Shown: positions 30,143 through 41,278 of the stretch, piece by piece
Layout: each line of letters opens with the position of its first letter
Position numbering within the stretch: the first letter of the stretch is position 1
From: Allodiplogaster sudhausi
Lineage: Eukaryota; Nematoda; Chromadorea; Rhabditida; Diplogasteridae
Assembly (NCBI GenBank): GCA_945643635.1
Contig: CALZFC010000042.1
Location: forward strand, 847,501 to 911,500
Reading direction: 5' to 3'
Length of the DNA: 64,000 nucleotides
Made by a program: the position numbers and the translations under genes
The notes under the pieces: model-generated
What the model was told of the DNA's origin: nothing
The model's input: only the letters and a program-made list of their open reading frames with translations
Databases searched by the model: none

Positions 30143-33100
30143 GCTGCGCCGGTATCGCACTCGGTGGCTTCTTCGTGGGCAGTGCCTACTTCATGTGGGC
30201 GATTCGTGCCGCTCCCTGTGGCCTCGTCATCACAATCGCACTCATGATACCTTTGCTGCCCGTACGTGCATTGTTCAGATCCAAAATCGATTGTAAAATA
30301 TAAAAATTCCATCAATAAATTGAAGAGCACACGAAGGTTCGCAAGCACGACGATTGGGATGAAGGCTTCCCTTTCTCTGATCACTCGCGACCTCCTCGCC
30401 ATTATTCGGGTGTTGGTTGATTTTATTGTTTGTTCATTTATTGATGTTGTCGTTATTCGAGAAGAAAATTGTTTGTGTTATAATAATAATAATAAATAAT
30501 GATAGCGATGTAGCAAGACGTACGTCTTCGCCATGCTGACAGTCATCACGTACAACTTCTACCTGATCGGCCACGCGTGGTGGGTGACGACCTTCTACAA
30601 GGACGCGATGGAGTCCCGCAACTACTCCTCCGAAGTCTACCACGACATCCCTTATGAGCAGTCAGGCTGTCATTATGGTTCATCATGACTTCGTATTTAA
30701 CTTGTAAATAATTTGCTGTAATCATTTTATATACATGCGTATAATAATGTCTTTCTTTTTTCAGAATGGTGACCATCCAGAGCATCACGGCGACACTTAG
30801 CGGCTGCATTGGATGCTTTGCAGGAGTCGCCATTGCGGAGGTAACAACGAGAAGTTGGTAGACTTGCTAAATATTGGCGACGATAGATGGAGAGTGAGAT
30901 CCTTTGTGAGAGTCATTTCATGGTTGCTGCTAACGGATGGGAAAACTTTTGAGGAAAGCACAGCCACCGTTAGTTAGACAACAAACGAAACAAAATGATC
31001 TTGGGCTATGATTAATTCGAGCCTACCACGGGTCATAATGTCGATAATCCATTCTTTGCAAACGCACTTCTTCAAACGAATGCATTTATCGTGTGCTGAG
31101 AAGGAGGAGAAAGGGTGGAGATAGCAGTGAAGAGAAGTCTAGCGACCGAGGTAGACCGAGGGGACGACGCGGCGGATCTCCTCGAGCATTCCCTGCAGCA
31201 TTACTGATTACTTATTGAAGTTCAGAGCCTGGCACTTTCTATATAAAGTCTTGAAAATAACAGTACCTCAGTGCCATTGCCGACACGGAGAACGGCGATC
31301 GCATTGGGCTGGATGCCAGTGGCGAGGTTGGAGGCGGAAGGAGAGCGGTGGAGGGCGTGGCCTTCGCGCGGCTTGTAGTAGTAGGCTCGCTTGCCGTCGT
31401 AGTAGAGCCCTTAAGTAATTCAGTTCAATTCCCTGTTACTTATATTACTTCAATAACTATTTGTTTATAACTAATGGCTAACCGCGTTCCGCGTCGTAGA
31501 AGGCGGGGCGGTTGCCGTACTGCTGGGAGATGTGTTCAGGCGCCTCGTAACGGGAGCCGTAGCCTTCTCCGAGGTACTCCTGGCGCTGGGGCTGAGCAGG
31601 GAGTCCCTGCTGGTACCCCTGGCCCTGCTGGTAGCCCTGGCTCTGCTTGTAGCCCTGGCCCAGCTGGTAACCCTGGCCCTGCTGGTAGCCCTGGCCCAGC
31701 TGGTAGCCCTGGCCCAGCTGGTAGCCCTGGCCCAGCTGGTAGCCCTGGCCCTGCTGGTAGCCATGGCCCTGCTGGTAACCCTGGCCCTGCTGGTAGCCAT
31801 AGCCCTGCTGGTAACCCTGGCCCTGCTGGAGGTTGTAGCCGGCGGCTGGGTACTGGTAGCCCTGCGTCTGCTGGAGGTTATAGGCAGGTGACTGGTACTG
31901 GTACCCCTGGCCCTGCTGGAGCTGGTGAGCAGGTGCCTGGTACTGCTCTGGGTCTTCGTAGTAGTATGCGCGCTTGCCATCAAAGTAGAGGCCTGAAAAT
32001 GAAAATTTTAATTCAAGCTGATTTCTGTGAATATTATGCTTGTTTAATCCCATTAACTATTGTAAATTTTTAATGAGCGTAGAATTTAAAAGACATCCTT
32101 ACCGTTCTGGGCGTCATAGAAAGCGGGGCGGTTGCCGTACTGGCGCGAGATTTCCTCGGGCGCCTCGCGGCGATAACCGGCGGGAAGCTGAAGAAGACAA
32201 ATAGTCATGGCTGGAAGCATTGGGAAATGCAATCAGTAATTAGTACCTTTTGATTCTATTTTTTCGAGAAAAATAGAATCATGGTGGCAGACAACTTAGC
32301 TAAATTTTGAAAAATTGGGTAGAGAATTTTAATGAGACAATTTTTCCTTTATGAATCAACTGAATTGGGAGCATATTTTTGGAAGGGATGAAAAATTTAA
32401 GCGGCGACGGTTTGGCAAAAAAAGGTGAGGATATGGGAAAGGGGAAACAGCGGATCCTGACTGCGGAAACGTAGGCCATCTTCGGAGTTTCTCTGGAGAC
32501 CGGAGAGCGAAGTCGAGACTGAGATGATTTCCACTTCCGAGGGGCTCTTTTATACTGCCCACGATGCCCTTCCCATGCCCTTTGTATGCAATTATTAAAC
32601 AGATTTTCGTAATTTTGACAAGTACTCAAGTCCTCAAGTTTCAGTTTTCAAGATAATGACCTCTAAGCTCACGCGGATTTTATGGTTGCACGGATTCTTA
32701 ACCCTTTATATCCGATTATTGCTTGAAATACACGATTTCTCAAGTTCTTACAATTACCAAAACAGTTTTCTGATAAGCTTTTTTTTGAATGTCAGAAACA
32801 GATCTAATATTTACGCATATTCTCATATTTGCTATTTTTTGACTTCTAATTGGGTTCACGAATAGCTTATAAGATTGAAATCTGCTTTCCTTATCTATTC
32901 AAATTTCGCTTTTTGCTCTACCACTTTACTTTTTACACTATTCCTCCATGTCTGATCACGATTTTGGCAAGTACTCACGACCACCAAATCGAGTACTTAC
33001 GAAAAAACTTTTCTAATAAGCTGTCTTTTTTGCTCTTTCTCTCTCTTTCTCTTTCTCTCTCTCTCTTTCTCTCTCTCTCTCTTCTCTCTCTCAGCGTTGG

Positions 33101-33678
33101 TCGTCCGGCTGGGGTCCTTTCCGTCGAATCCGTACGCCTCGTGCGCCCCTTCTCGTCCTTGCCGTCGGCTTCGTTATCCTTACTCCCGTCAAATATCTCT
33201 ACCACTACTTCATGACTCGTGACTACTTCGTCGCCCTTGTAAATAACTATTATTCAAATTTACTTTTAATATTCTTTCAATATTATCTTTTAGGGACACC
33301 GAAACATCCATTCTATAAATTTTATCTTTAATATTGTTTTATTATTTAGGTTAATTTTTTGAGAAAGATTGTCAAGAAAAGAAGAATAGAAGTGTTGATA
33401 GGCATTCTCCGAGGTCGGCAACTTCTCAAATGGCGCGCTCTTTACGCTGGGTAATTCGGTCATTATGGTTAGTAATCGGTATTTTAAAGAAGCTTTTTCA
33501 ATCGGTCTTTAACTTCACCTAATTTTTTTCAAAGATAGAGAGCCTTTTATTTGCAGAACGTCATAGAGCCATCGCGACGGACGAAGGCTGTCGCATTGCT
33601 GAACATGCTTCAGTCAGCCACTGGCGATGCCCCTGCTCCAGTTATCGTCGGCGCTGTGAGCTGAGAGCGGAACAGAGC

Positions 33679-33720
<42 letters not shown>

Positions 33721-33721
33721 A

Positions 33722-33752
<31 letters not shown>

Positions 33753-34175
33753 AAGAGAGAGAAAGAGAAAGAGATTCAAGGAGGGCGTGCGAAGCAGAGA
33801 CTAAAAGAGAACTTTTCCTCTATTTAGCTCTTCGACGCCTTCAAGAACGGTGACAACTCAGCTGTTGTGACCTACGATGCGCTGTTGAAGGTTAGAAAGA
33901 GGAAATGGAAAGAAAAAATATGAAACGACAGAGAGAGAGAGAGAGAGAGTGAGAGAGAGAGAGTTAGAGAGTAAACGAGACATCCTGGAAGAGAGGAGAG
34001 AGATGAGGGAGAGAGCGAGGTGAGAAAGAGAGATAATAATGAGAGAGAAGGAGGGAGAGAAAATCTTATTGATCAGGCTCTGAACATCGTGGCAGCAGTG
34101 AATTCGACTGGTGTCATCTGGTCCCTCCTCGCTGCCTTCTACTACAAGGCGGACATGAAGCGAATTCGAAGTTGA
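28712..34175 (+). CDS. Spinster-family major facilitator transporter (lysosomal)
   Basis: Exons 28712-28807, 29120-29264, 29341-29445, 29569-29666, 29736-29832, 29950-30004, 30144-30261, 30326-30409, 30506-30660, 30765-30840, 33095-33238, 33402-33467, 33557-33655, 33828-33890, 34077-34175; 499 aa with consistent phases. Acidic N-terminus, then TM1 ...[18 protein letters not shown], the loop [10 protein letters not shown] (the MFS GxxxDRxxRR signature), TM helices through [12 protein letters not shown] (about TM8), and a C-terminal half with [20 protein letters not shown] and [15 protein letters not shown], matching the Spinster pattern around VVIPTRR...GDA.SPYLVG. Relatives export lysophospholipids or sphingosine phosphate from lysosomes. 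The two halves are separated by a 2.25-kb intron (30841-33094) that contains a complete antisense gene; gene finders are likely to split this transporter. Confidence 0.88.
30041..30143. repeat. (CT)n microsatellite in intron
   Basis: CT run that merges into the CTAG acceptor of Spinster exon 7, following a short CA run. Confidence 0.93.
31139..32479 (-). CDS. Gly/Gln/Tyr-rich hexapeptide-repeat protein, nested in a Spinster intron
   Basis: Minus-strand exons 32479-32462 (tentative MAYVSA first exon), 32187-32103, 31992-31483, 31409-31267 and 31192-31139 (stop TAG); phases agree. Two copies of a motif spread over exon junctions, RPAFYDA(Q/E)xGLY(F/Y)DGKRAYYY, bracket a central region of about 20 GYQxGQ-type hexapeptides. 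The C-terminus is more ordinary ([26 protein letters not shown]). An alternative start is ATG at 32208 reading directly into exon 2. No family was recognised; the repeat composition resembles structural or matrix proteins. No signal peptide is evident in this model. It is wholly contained in intron 10 of the Spinster gene, on the opposite strand. Confidence 0.72.
31605..31845. repeat. 18-bp coding minisatellite
   Basis: The unit CTGGTAGCCCTGGCCCAG (plus strand) encodes the [12 protein letters not shown] hexapeptide on the minus strand. Copies in the middle (about 31690-31760) are nearly identical, so copy number is likely polymorphic. Confidence 0.93.
33024..33094. repeat. (CT)n microsatellite before splice acceptor
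   Basis: CT run ending CTCTCAG, the acceptor of Spinster exon 11. Confidence 0.93.
33676..33776. repeat. (GA)n microsatellite in intron
   Basis: GA run with GAAAGA variants in the Spinster intron after the exon ending 33655; opposite purine strand from most tracts in plus-strand genes here. A second GA tract lies at 33930-33970. Confidence 0.93.
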
Positions 34176-34681
34176 AAGAAGAAGAAGAAGAGTCATAAGC
34201 CAAGGAAATAAGGATCTCCGAGTCTTACTTCTTAATGGTTACATATATGTTACCATGTTCCTGGCATTAGAAATTAATCCACCCTTGAGAATGTTGATAC
34301 AATGTGCCGTTGCTTTTCTTAAACCTTTTAATATTTAGCGATTTCTCAAGTCAGTTCAAGCATTTTTCTTCATTCTGGGTCAGTTCATATCCTGTTTACC
34401 ACGAAGACTATGTACATTTCTAACCGGAGAGCATTGAAGAAGCAGACATTATGAGTGTGTGTACATAAGCAAATTATTCTAGCCTATTTTTATCTCCTTT
34501 TTTTTTTTACATCCATCGCTTAATTTTAGTTTACGGGATGCCGAGAAGGTTGCCACTCGAGTGTTCTCTATCTCTCTCTCTCTCTCTCTCATTCTCTCAC
34601 TATTTCGCTCTTTCTCCTTCTCTTGCTCATTTTCTCCCTCTTTCTCTGTCTCTCCCTATTTCGCTCGTTCTCCGTCTCTCT

Positions 34682-34719
<38 letters not shown>

Positions 34720-35200
34720 CTCTCACTATTTCGCACTTTCCCCGCCTCTCTTGCGCATTCTCTCTCTCTCTCTCTTTCTCTCTCTCGTTTTCTCTCATCG
34801 TCGCCCTTCTCTCCATTTCTGTTCCTGACTCTATTTAACAATCTAATATTTTTATCGTTTAACTCTCTTTCAAGATCTGCCTCCTAGTATCCATAATCTG
34901 ATAACTACCTATGTTTTTATATTTTATAGCATATTTTAAGCTCTAGAGAAACAATGTGTGATATGTGAGATGCAGATATATTAAACAATGTAAGATGTTT
35001 ATCATCGTATAACATTTAAGGCGATATACATGTATAAATATATATAAATGATCACTGGCAGGTTATAGCCTAATTAAATTGGATAATCATGTAGCATTGA
35101 ACAGAACGGGGGAATCAGTACCAAAGAGAAGGAGAGAGAGGAGAGAGAGAGAAGGAGAGAGATACAGTTGCACAGTGACGCCATTTGGAATTCGGGCTCC
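34176..35200. other. Intergenic region between convergent genes
   Basis: Holds the 3' ends of the Spinster gene (+) and of the mucin-like gene (-). A CT-rich tract with TTTCGC words spans about 34565-34800. No gene supported. Confidence 0.5.
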
Positions 35201-36672
35201 TTACAAGTAAGGAACTGGATCGCGGGCGGGCGCGGTGAGCATCAGCTGAGCGGTGTAGACCGGGCGGCTCTCCCGTGGCACCGGCGACAGAACCGTCTCG
35301 AGGCGAGCCGGATTGCCGTTGCGAGCGGGTGTGTCCTGGAAATGAAGCATTCCATTCCAGAATTAATATCTTGTACTTCGGTTAACCATCCGTAGAGCAA
35401 GTTTAAAGATTTAATTTTCAGAGAAACCTTTAAATTCGCCAAGTTACCGGCATAGAATATGATAACTCAAGACCCATAAAAGCAGAGAATGGACTAGCCT
35501 GTCCAGGCAGGGCGCTAGCGGGAGGAGGCGTCTGCATCACTGGTGCACCGTACGTTTCGCGAGTAGACGCCCGAGGCAAGAAGTCCTGCGGGTGCTCCTG
35601 CTGGTATACGCGCGGGGTCGCCGGAGGGAGGTAGACTTGCGCTTGCTCCTGATGGTATCCTCGAGTAGTCACAGGAGGAAGGAAGCCCTGACGTTGCTCA
35701 TGGTTGTAGCCGCGCGTGGTCGTCGGGAGGAAGTCCTGATGTTGCTCCTTGTTGTATCCGCGCATGGTTGCCGGAGGAGGGATGAAGACCTGTGGCTGCT
35801 CGAGGGCGTATCCGCGCGTGGTCTTGCTCTCTTGCTGCTGTTGCTCATCCCGCAGAATGAAGTTGTAGTGAGGCTCCTCTGCGTGCTGCGTGAAGCGAGG
35901 GAAGCGATCGATGACGTGACCGCATGGGACAAATTCCTGGCAAAAATATATTTTAGAAATATTAATTTTTTTTCACTGGTTTGCAATATAAATATATTAA
36001 CAATATATATCTTTTAGTAATATTGAAAATAAAACCTGATCTGGAGAGCTCGGCGCAGCGGTCGCCTCATCCGCATTCGGCGGCAGAATCAGCACACCGT
36101 CGATCGGAGGAAAGTGCGTAAGGTGATCGGGAAAGAAGATCACAGTGAAGTCCTCGTCAGTCGGAGAGGGCGTCGCGCATGGGAGACACGGGGATACGGC
36201 AGTCGAAGAAGAGGGAACGGCAGTCGAAGAAGAGGGAACGGCAGTCGAAGAAGAGGGAACGGCAGTCGAAGAAGAGGGAACGGCAGTCGAAGAAGAGGGA
36301 ACGGCAGTCGAAGAAGAGGGTACGGTAGTTGAGGGCTCGGTGGGGGTGGTAGGGGCATCTGTTGAAGGAAGAAGGGTGACCGATTCGGTGGAGGTCTCGG
36401 TGGGCAGAGGGGTGGTTTCACTGGTCACCGGCAGAATGGAGAAGTCGGTGGAGGGAGAAGGGGTAGGAAGATCCGTGGAGGGCTCGGGGGTCGAGGAAAC
36501 GGCAGCCGGAGAAGAGTCCGTAGACTCCGGAGGAACAGTGACGTCATCTGCAGGAAGAGACACTTCGGTTGTGGGAAGAGTCGTCGCATCATCCGTCCAA
36601 GGCAGAGAAGAGATATCACCAGATGTGGTGGTTTCCTGTAAGATATCCAGAATTCATGGAGTGAGAAAGAAT

Positions 36673-36703
<31 letters not shown>

Positions 36704-37182
36704 GAGATACAGAGGGAGTGACAGAGGGAAAGAGAGGGCATAGACAGTGTGGGAGAAATAAGAGAGACAAGCCACACCTCAAAAGTGGAAGTATCAGTCG
36801 TGTCGACAGTCGTCGTGGTCTCTTCAGAAGACCAATCGGGCAAGAAGAGGAAGCGATCGCGGCCGTGGTGATGTCTCTCGTGACGGAGCTGAGGAAGCTG
36901 CAAATTATTAATCAGGTAAGCTATTCGGATTAGCAGGCGATCTACAGGTGTCAAGAAAATAATGTTTGAGAATAATTATCCAAGGGATAATGTCACAAAA
37001 AAAGAGGAAGAATGGAAGGAGACAAAAGAGGAATTAAGTAGATCGAAGTTTACAAGGATCTGAAAACAGGGTGGAGGATGATAGAGAAGTGAGAAGAGAG
37101 AGAGAGAAAAGAGAGAAGAGATAGAAGAGAGAAGATAGAGTAGAACAGGAGACGGAGAGAAGAGTGAGAGAATGAAAGAGAT

Positions 37183-37221
<39 letters not shown>

Positions 37222-37528
37222 AGAGAGAGCAAGAAAGAGAGAAGAGAGAGAGAGAAAGAGAGAAAGAGAGAGCGAGAGAAAGAGAGAAAGAGAGAGAAGA
37301 GAGAGCAAGAGAGAGAGAGAGCGAGAGAGAGCAAGAGAGAGAGAGAGCGAGAGAGAAGAGGCTCACCTCGACACCAAGCGTGGGAGTGGGGAAAGCACCG
37401 CCGATCGGAACGGGCGTAGTCGGCGTAATAGGAACGGGTGTAGTCGGGGTGGTCTCCGGAATGACGAAGGCGAGAGCGCCAGAGGAGAGGAGTGTCAAGA
37501 GGAGAAGCCGAGAAGGAGAAGGAAGCAT
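35201..37528 (-). CDS. Mucin-like Ser/Thr/Pro-rich secreted protein
   Basis: Minus-strand exons 37528-37367, 36897-36778, 36635-36036, 35936-35448 and 35335-35201 (stop TAA); 501 aa in phase. Residues 1-20 (MLPSPSRLLLLTLLSSGALA) are a clear signal peptide. Then come a Thr/Pro stretch (ETTPTTPVPIT), an exon with poly-Thr (EETTTTVDTTDTSTFE), a long Ser/Thr/Pro region with six VPSSSTA heptapeptides, and a Gln/Tyr/Pro region with about six TRGYxxEQxQxFLPP repeats. The design fits heavily O-glycosylated matrix, cuticle or eggshell proteins; no family was recognised. The start is supported by a CCTCAG acceptor two bases before the ATG. A transposon remnant begins only about 55 bp upstream. Its Gln/Tyr-rich style resembles the nested gene at 31-32.5 kb, though homology is not shown. 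Confidence 0.8.
36200..36325. repeat. 21-bp coding minisatellite, six copies
   Basis: Unit CAGTCGAAGAAGAGGGAACG(G); starts at 36200, 36221, 36242, 36263, 36284 and 36305. Translates on the minus strand to VPSSSTA. Copies are identical except at the last unit's edge, which shows recent expansion without frame loss. Confidence 0.95.
37095..37362. repeat. (GA)n microsatellite in intron
   Basis: Long GA tract with GAAAGA and GCGAGA variants that fills most of the first intron of the mucin-like gene (CT on its sense strand). Another GA run occupies 36673-36700 in the next intron. Confidence 0.94.
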
Positions 37529-37583
37529 CACTGAGGAGCGCATTCGGTTACTTGGGGGGGGGCCAGTATACTTTTTTTTTTCC

Positions 37584-38470
37584 TTTTCGCTCAAATCGTG
37601 CACAGGGGGGTTCTCGAGCATGGGGAACACGAATATCACGTTTGTTTTGCGCTTGCATGCAGTTTAACAAAGTTACCGTACTTAACTAGTAAAAGCCTCT
37701 CACGTGTTTGCACTGTGTTTTGCGCGTTAAGACCATGACCATGCCGGAGTTTAACCAGGGGCGCCTTGTCCGCAAGGATTGGCTGGTCGGAGGCATCCAA
37801 GACGGCACTCGCATGGCCTTCTTTGAGATCACAGGCCGACGCAACGCGGCCACCCTTCAGGCGATCATTCAGAGACACGTTGCCCCCGGTGGGATTCTCC
37901 TCACGGACCAATGGGCTGGTTATGCCAACCTTGGCAATCTGGGATACACCCACCGCACGGTGAACCACAGTGTCAATTTTGTGAACCCTGTGACCGGTGT
38001 CCACACGCAACGCATCGAGTGCTTGTGGAGCCAGTTCAAGAGGAAGCTCCGCACACGCAATGGATTGAAGGGCGAACAGTGGGCCGACCACTTCATGGAG
38101 ATCCTTTGGAAGTGGGAAAAGAATAGCGAGGACTTACTCTATGAGTTGTGGCGAGAGATCGCAAAGCGTTACCCACTTACATAAGCGCGCTCTCATTCCT
38201 CTCTCACTCTCAAATTTGTAAATATTGTAATAATAATTAGAAGCAATGCGTTTTATGTGTTAATGGAAGCATGTTGTAAATATATTTATGTCGTTGTCAC
38301 TCTTGTCCGGCATGGTCATGGTCTTAACGCGCAAAACACAGTGCAAACACGTGAGAGGCTTTTACTAGTTAAGTACGGTAACTTTGTTAAACTGCATGCA
38401 AGCGCAAAACAAACGTGATATTCGTGTTCCCCATGCTCGAGAACCCCCCTGTGCACGATTTGAGCGAAAA
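37584..38470 (+). mobile_element. Merlin-type (IS1016/ISXO2-like) DNA transposon, internally deleted
   Basis: Terminal inverted repeats 37584-37748 and 38306-38470 are 165 bp each and read identical base for base, starting TTTTCGCTCAAATCGTGCAC. Between them is a truncated ISXO2-like DDE transposase. The left repeat includes the first codons of that ORF. Merlin elements normally make 8-9 bp target duplications; none was clear, although CCAGTA occurs just outside both ends (about 37563 and 38481). The outermost few bases of each end are therefore uncertain. Perfect repeats imply recent insertion or gene conversion. Confidence 0.85.
37708..38184 (+). pseudogene. Truncated ISXO2/IS1595-like DDE transposase
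   Basis: ORF of 158 codons. It keeps the second half of the catalytic domain: LLTDQWAGY (second Asp, D67), GYTHRTVNHSVNFVNP, and HTQRIECLWSQFKRK (Glu E104). The N-terminal zinc-ribbon and the first catalytic Asp (usually in a DE motif about 20 residues before the WxxGG(I/V) segment, here WLVGGIQDG) are missing, and the sequence upstream is terminal repeat instead. It should therefore be catalytically dead. Function in the family: cut-and-paste transposition. Confidence 0.88.
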
Positions 38471-39393
38471 ACCGCGCATTCCAGTAGGCGACTGCGGTCT
38501 ACCCCTGCAACCGAAACACAACCATTACGATTCAAGAAATATGTTCACTAAGTCGCAAAGATAACTATAATCAATCATCTCGCACATTAATACAATCTTC
38601 TTTTGATTCCCTTCGTTTGCAAAAGAAATATATAAACAATGATATTACATATAAATACTAGTACTAATGAGAAGAGCAAACAGAAAAGGAAGGACGCGTG
38701 CAGCCTGGGAGCAGGAGGAGAACACTGGCTGATCGTAGATGGATCGCCGAGAACGAGCAAGCGAGAGCGCGTAGGTCGTTGTAGATCACGTGGGATTCAT
38801 CCAGAGGCACTTCTCTCCAGATCTACCGGCCGGTCCCTCTCGTTTTCTCACTCTCTCTCGCTCTCTCTCTCTCTCTCTTGGTCGCACAATCTCTCTCTTT
38901 CTTTCTCTCCCACACACAATCTCCATGCCACCCTCTTCTTGTACCTTCTCGTTCCTCTTTCGCCCTTCCATTCCTCTCCAGCACCGCCTCACATTTTTGC
39001 AGCTCCTCAACAACTGAAAAGAAGTAGATCTGAATTCGTTTCCTAGTTGGGTTCGTATGCCATGTTCTCAAGAATGACACGTCGAACACCCGCATTGAAA
39101 TATCGTAATTTGGCGCGAATCCGTGGCGCTATTTTGAATTCAGAATTTTATTTTCGCTTTTCGGATGCGTAAGCTTGGCGCTGTCTTCATTGTTTTGTAC
39201 CAAATTTTTTTTACTGGAGCAGGAGTAACTGAATAGCACCATTGTTTTGTTACTTGTATTGTTCCATGTTGAGTCTTACCTTTCGCTCGAACGTTGAACA
39301 AAAAATGGAAACAGACAGTTATAATCGCAGTTTTTGACAGGTTTTGAGCTTGCTGTCTACAAGTTCTTAAATCATTACGTGATTCAAGGAAGG
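38471..39393. other. Intergenic region
   Basis: No gene supported. A CT tract lies at 38850-38900. A TTGACAG acceptor at about 39340 precedes the start codon of the next gene and may receive a spliced leader. Confidence 0.45.
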
Positions 39394-40397
39394 ATGGTTA
39401 CCACTGCTTCTTCTCCGTCGCGGGAAATATCTCCAATTCCTGGCCAATCTCTTCCTTCCTTCAGCATTAAACCGATTGTGGGACGTGAGGCAACTCAGGT
39501 TTCATATAGCTTCTTGCTGCTTCTGCTTCTGCTGAACAATGAAATTATTGTTAGAAAAAATAGCATTGCAGAATTTTTTGGAAAATTCTTATTTATTGTC
39601 TAGATCTTCGAATTAGTGAAACAGCTGTAAAAATAAAAGTTAAAAAACCTATTCTAAATTCATGGTCAGCTCTAGACATCTCACAGAGAAACTTCGTTGC
39701 TCTTCCGCAACGCGCTGCCGCCTTCTCTGGCCGCAAGTTGACGCTGAACGAGCGTTTTGGAATCATCGAACGCGGATATTTCTTGGACCTGAAGGATGAC
39801 TCTGTCAGTGATAAATACAGAATCTACTACTGTGAACTGAATAGCTCAAAGACGAATGCTTCTAGAGGAAGGAGTTGTTGATGGAATGGAAATCATGGGA
39901 AGAATGTAAGTGATGGTGGAATCGACCAATGAATTATTAGCGAGAATCCAGGCTAATTTTTTTAAATATTATTATTAGATCTCTTCAGTTTGGCACGTGT
40001 AGTTTAAACTAGTTAGATTTTATTGTTTGTATTTTTTGTTTAGATGCTACAACTCCCATCCACCGAGCGCAACGTCGAACTCACCCTCCGTTCTGACAAG
40101 CTGAAGAAATTGCAAGGAGAAGAGCTGAAGCAGCATCTTCGAGAAGAAATGGAGAAGAGAAAGGCGAAGGCGACAAAGGTCTGATTGTTTTGCATATTTG
40201 CATACTACTCGCTTAGAATAGTATGAAGATTATGAACAGGCTTCTTTTTTTGCTACGAATAGAAAACCTATATCGCATAACATGGAGATTTAATTACACT
40301 ATTGAAACCAATCTAGCATATGTTGGCAATGTATTCATTCTAATTATAGAAGTCTGAAGCGAAGTCAGCATCTTCCTCGGCCACTTCTTCTCCATGA
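39394..40397 (+). CDS. Small basic protein with an LNERF motif
   Basis: Exons 39394-39498, 39687-39803, 40044-40178, 40350-40397; 134 aa, phases agree, stop TGA. The N-terminus is Ser/Pro-rich (MVTTASSPSREISPIPG); exon 2 contains AFSGRKLTLNERFGIIERGY; exon 3 is charged (SDKLKKLQGEELKQHLREEM) and predicted helical; the tail is Lys/Ala/Ser-rich. The LNERF motif resembles the SLNERF motif in CHTOP-like mRNA export adaptors, but this is a short match and the function is speculative. A possible extra exon at about 39868-39905 could not be fitted in phase. Confidence 0.6.
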
Positions 40398-41278
40398 TTA
40401 TTGCATTCTAAGCAACTTCGCTACACTTATTGAGAGATATTCTTCTTAATTTCATGCTCCATACGAGGCTCCAAACCAGACCCAATTATTTCCACTCTTC
40501 GATACATTTATATTTTTCTACCTTGCTATACTGTAATCGTGCTTACGGACTTTTGTTATTAGGATTACACTTTTGCTCAGGTTGCGCTTCAATTTATTCA
40601 CTTGCTTTCCCGTGCTGTGTTTGCAACAACTACGGATAAATCATTTATGTATCATGAACTTTCCTAAACAGTTGAACTGATAACAATGCTTCATCAAGCA
40701 CAAAAGTATTTTCAGTGCCATAATATTGTAGATTCTTTTCCGGCGGCCTCAATATTTTCGACCATCCTGCTCCCACGTCAATCTTTGATGAAAAATTGTT
40801 CCCATTTGCTGGAGTGTAGTCTCTAATCGGAGGGGACAGTGGGAATTGTGAGCTAGTCGCTCTGCGTGCCCAATCCCTTCTTCCTTTTCCCATTTATATC
40901 CATCTCCCGTTGATCACTCTCCTCTTCCATCATCTTTCCACTCTTTATTCATTTTGTCCCTTTTTCATACACCTTGTTTTTGTTCATCTGCCAACATGTT
41001 GGCTGATGATTCTTTTAGTTGTTGTGTCAAAACAGCTATTCCCTGTGAAGAGACTAACTAACTTGTCTGTTTCGCTACCTTCCTGTGTTTATCTTCTCCG
41101 AGTTGTGTCTTGAATGTGACCCCGTTGTGCCGCATGGATTCCCGTTGTGCCGCATGGATTCCCGTTGTGCCGCATGGATTCCCTCGTGTGTCCTGCTGTT
41201 CTCTGTCACGTTTTCCTTTCTCATCTCAACTCTGGGTCTTCTTTATCTTTCGGGTTATTCCGTGCATCTCACAAACTA
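40398..41278. other. Intergenic region
   Basis: No supported gene; contains the 20-bp triplicate repeat listed separately. Only scattered ORFs without splice support. Confidence 0.45.
41121..41180. repeat. 20-bp perfect triplication
   Basis: CCCGTTGTGCCGCATGGATT occurs three times in tandem without a mismatch. Being 20 bp, it would shift frame in any coding context. Confidence 0.95.

Noticed and set aside
31474..32073. Plus-strand 199-codon collagen-like ORF
   Set aside because: It is the antisense reading of the 18-bp minisatellite; it lacks a collagen gene context, while the minus strand has consistent splice sites and a duplicated non-repeat motif.
32948..33238. Separate small membrane protein starting at ATG 32948
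   Set aside because: The 45-bp exon fits in phase, but the rest clearly is the C-terminal half of Spinster, which joins the exon ending at 30840 in the same phase.
37563..38486. CCAGTA as target-site duplication of the Merlin element
   Set aside because: Only six bases, and the element's outermost bases do not align well next to them; could be chance.
38639..39046. Plus-strand ORF of 135 codons downstream of the Merlin element
   Set aside because: Its hydrophobic-looking part is a CT tract and no splice sites or conserved segment support it.
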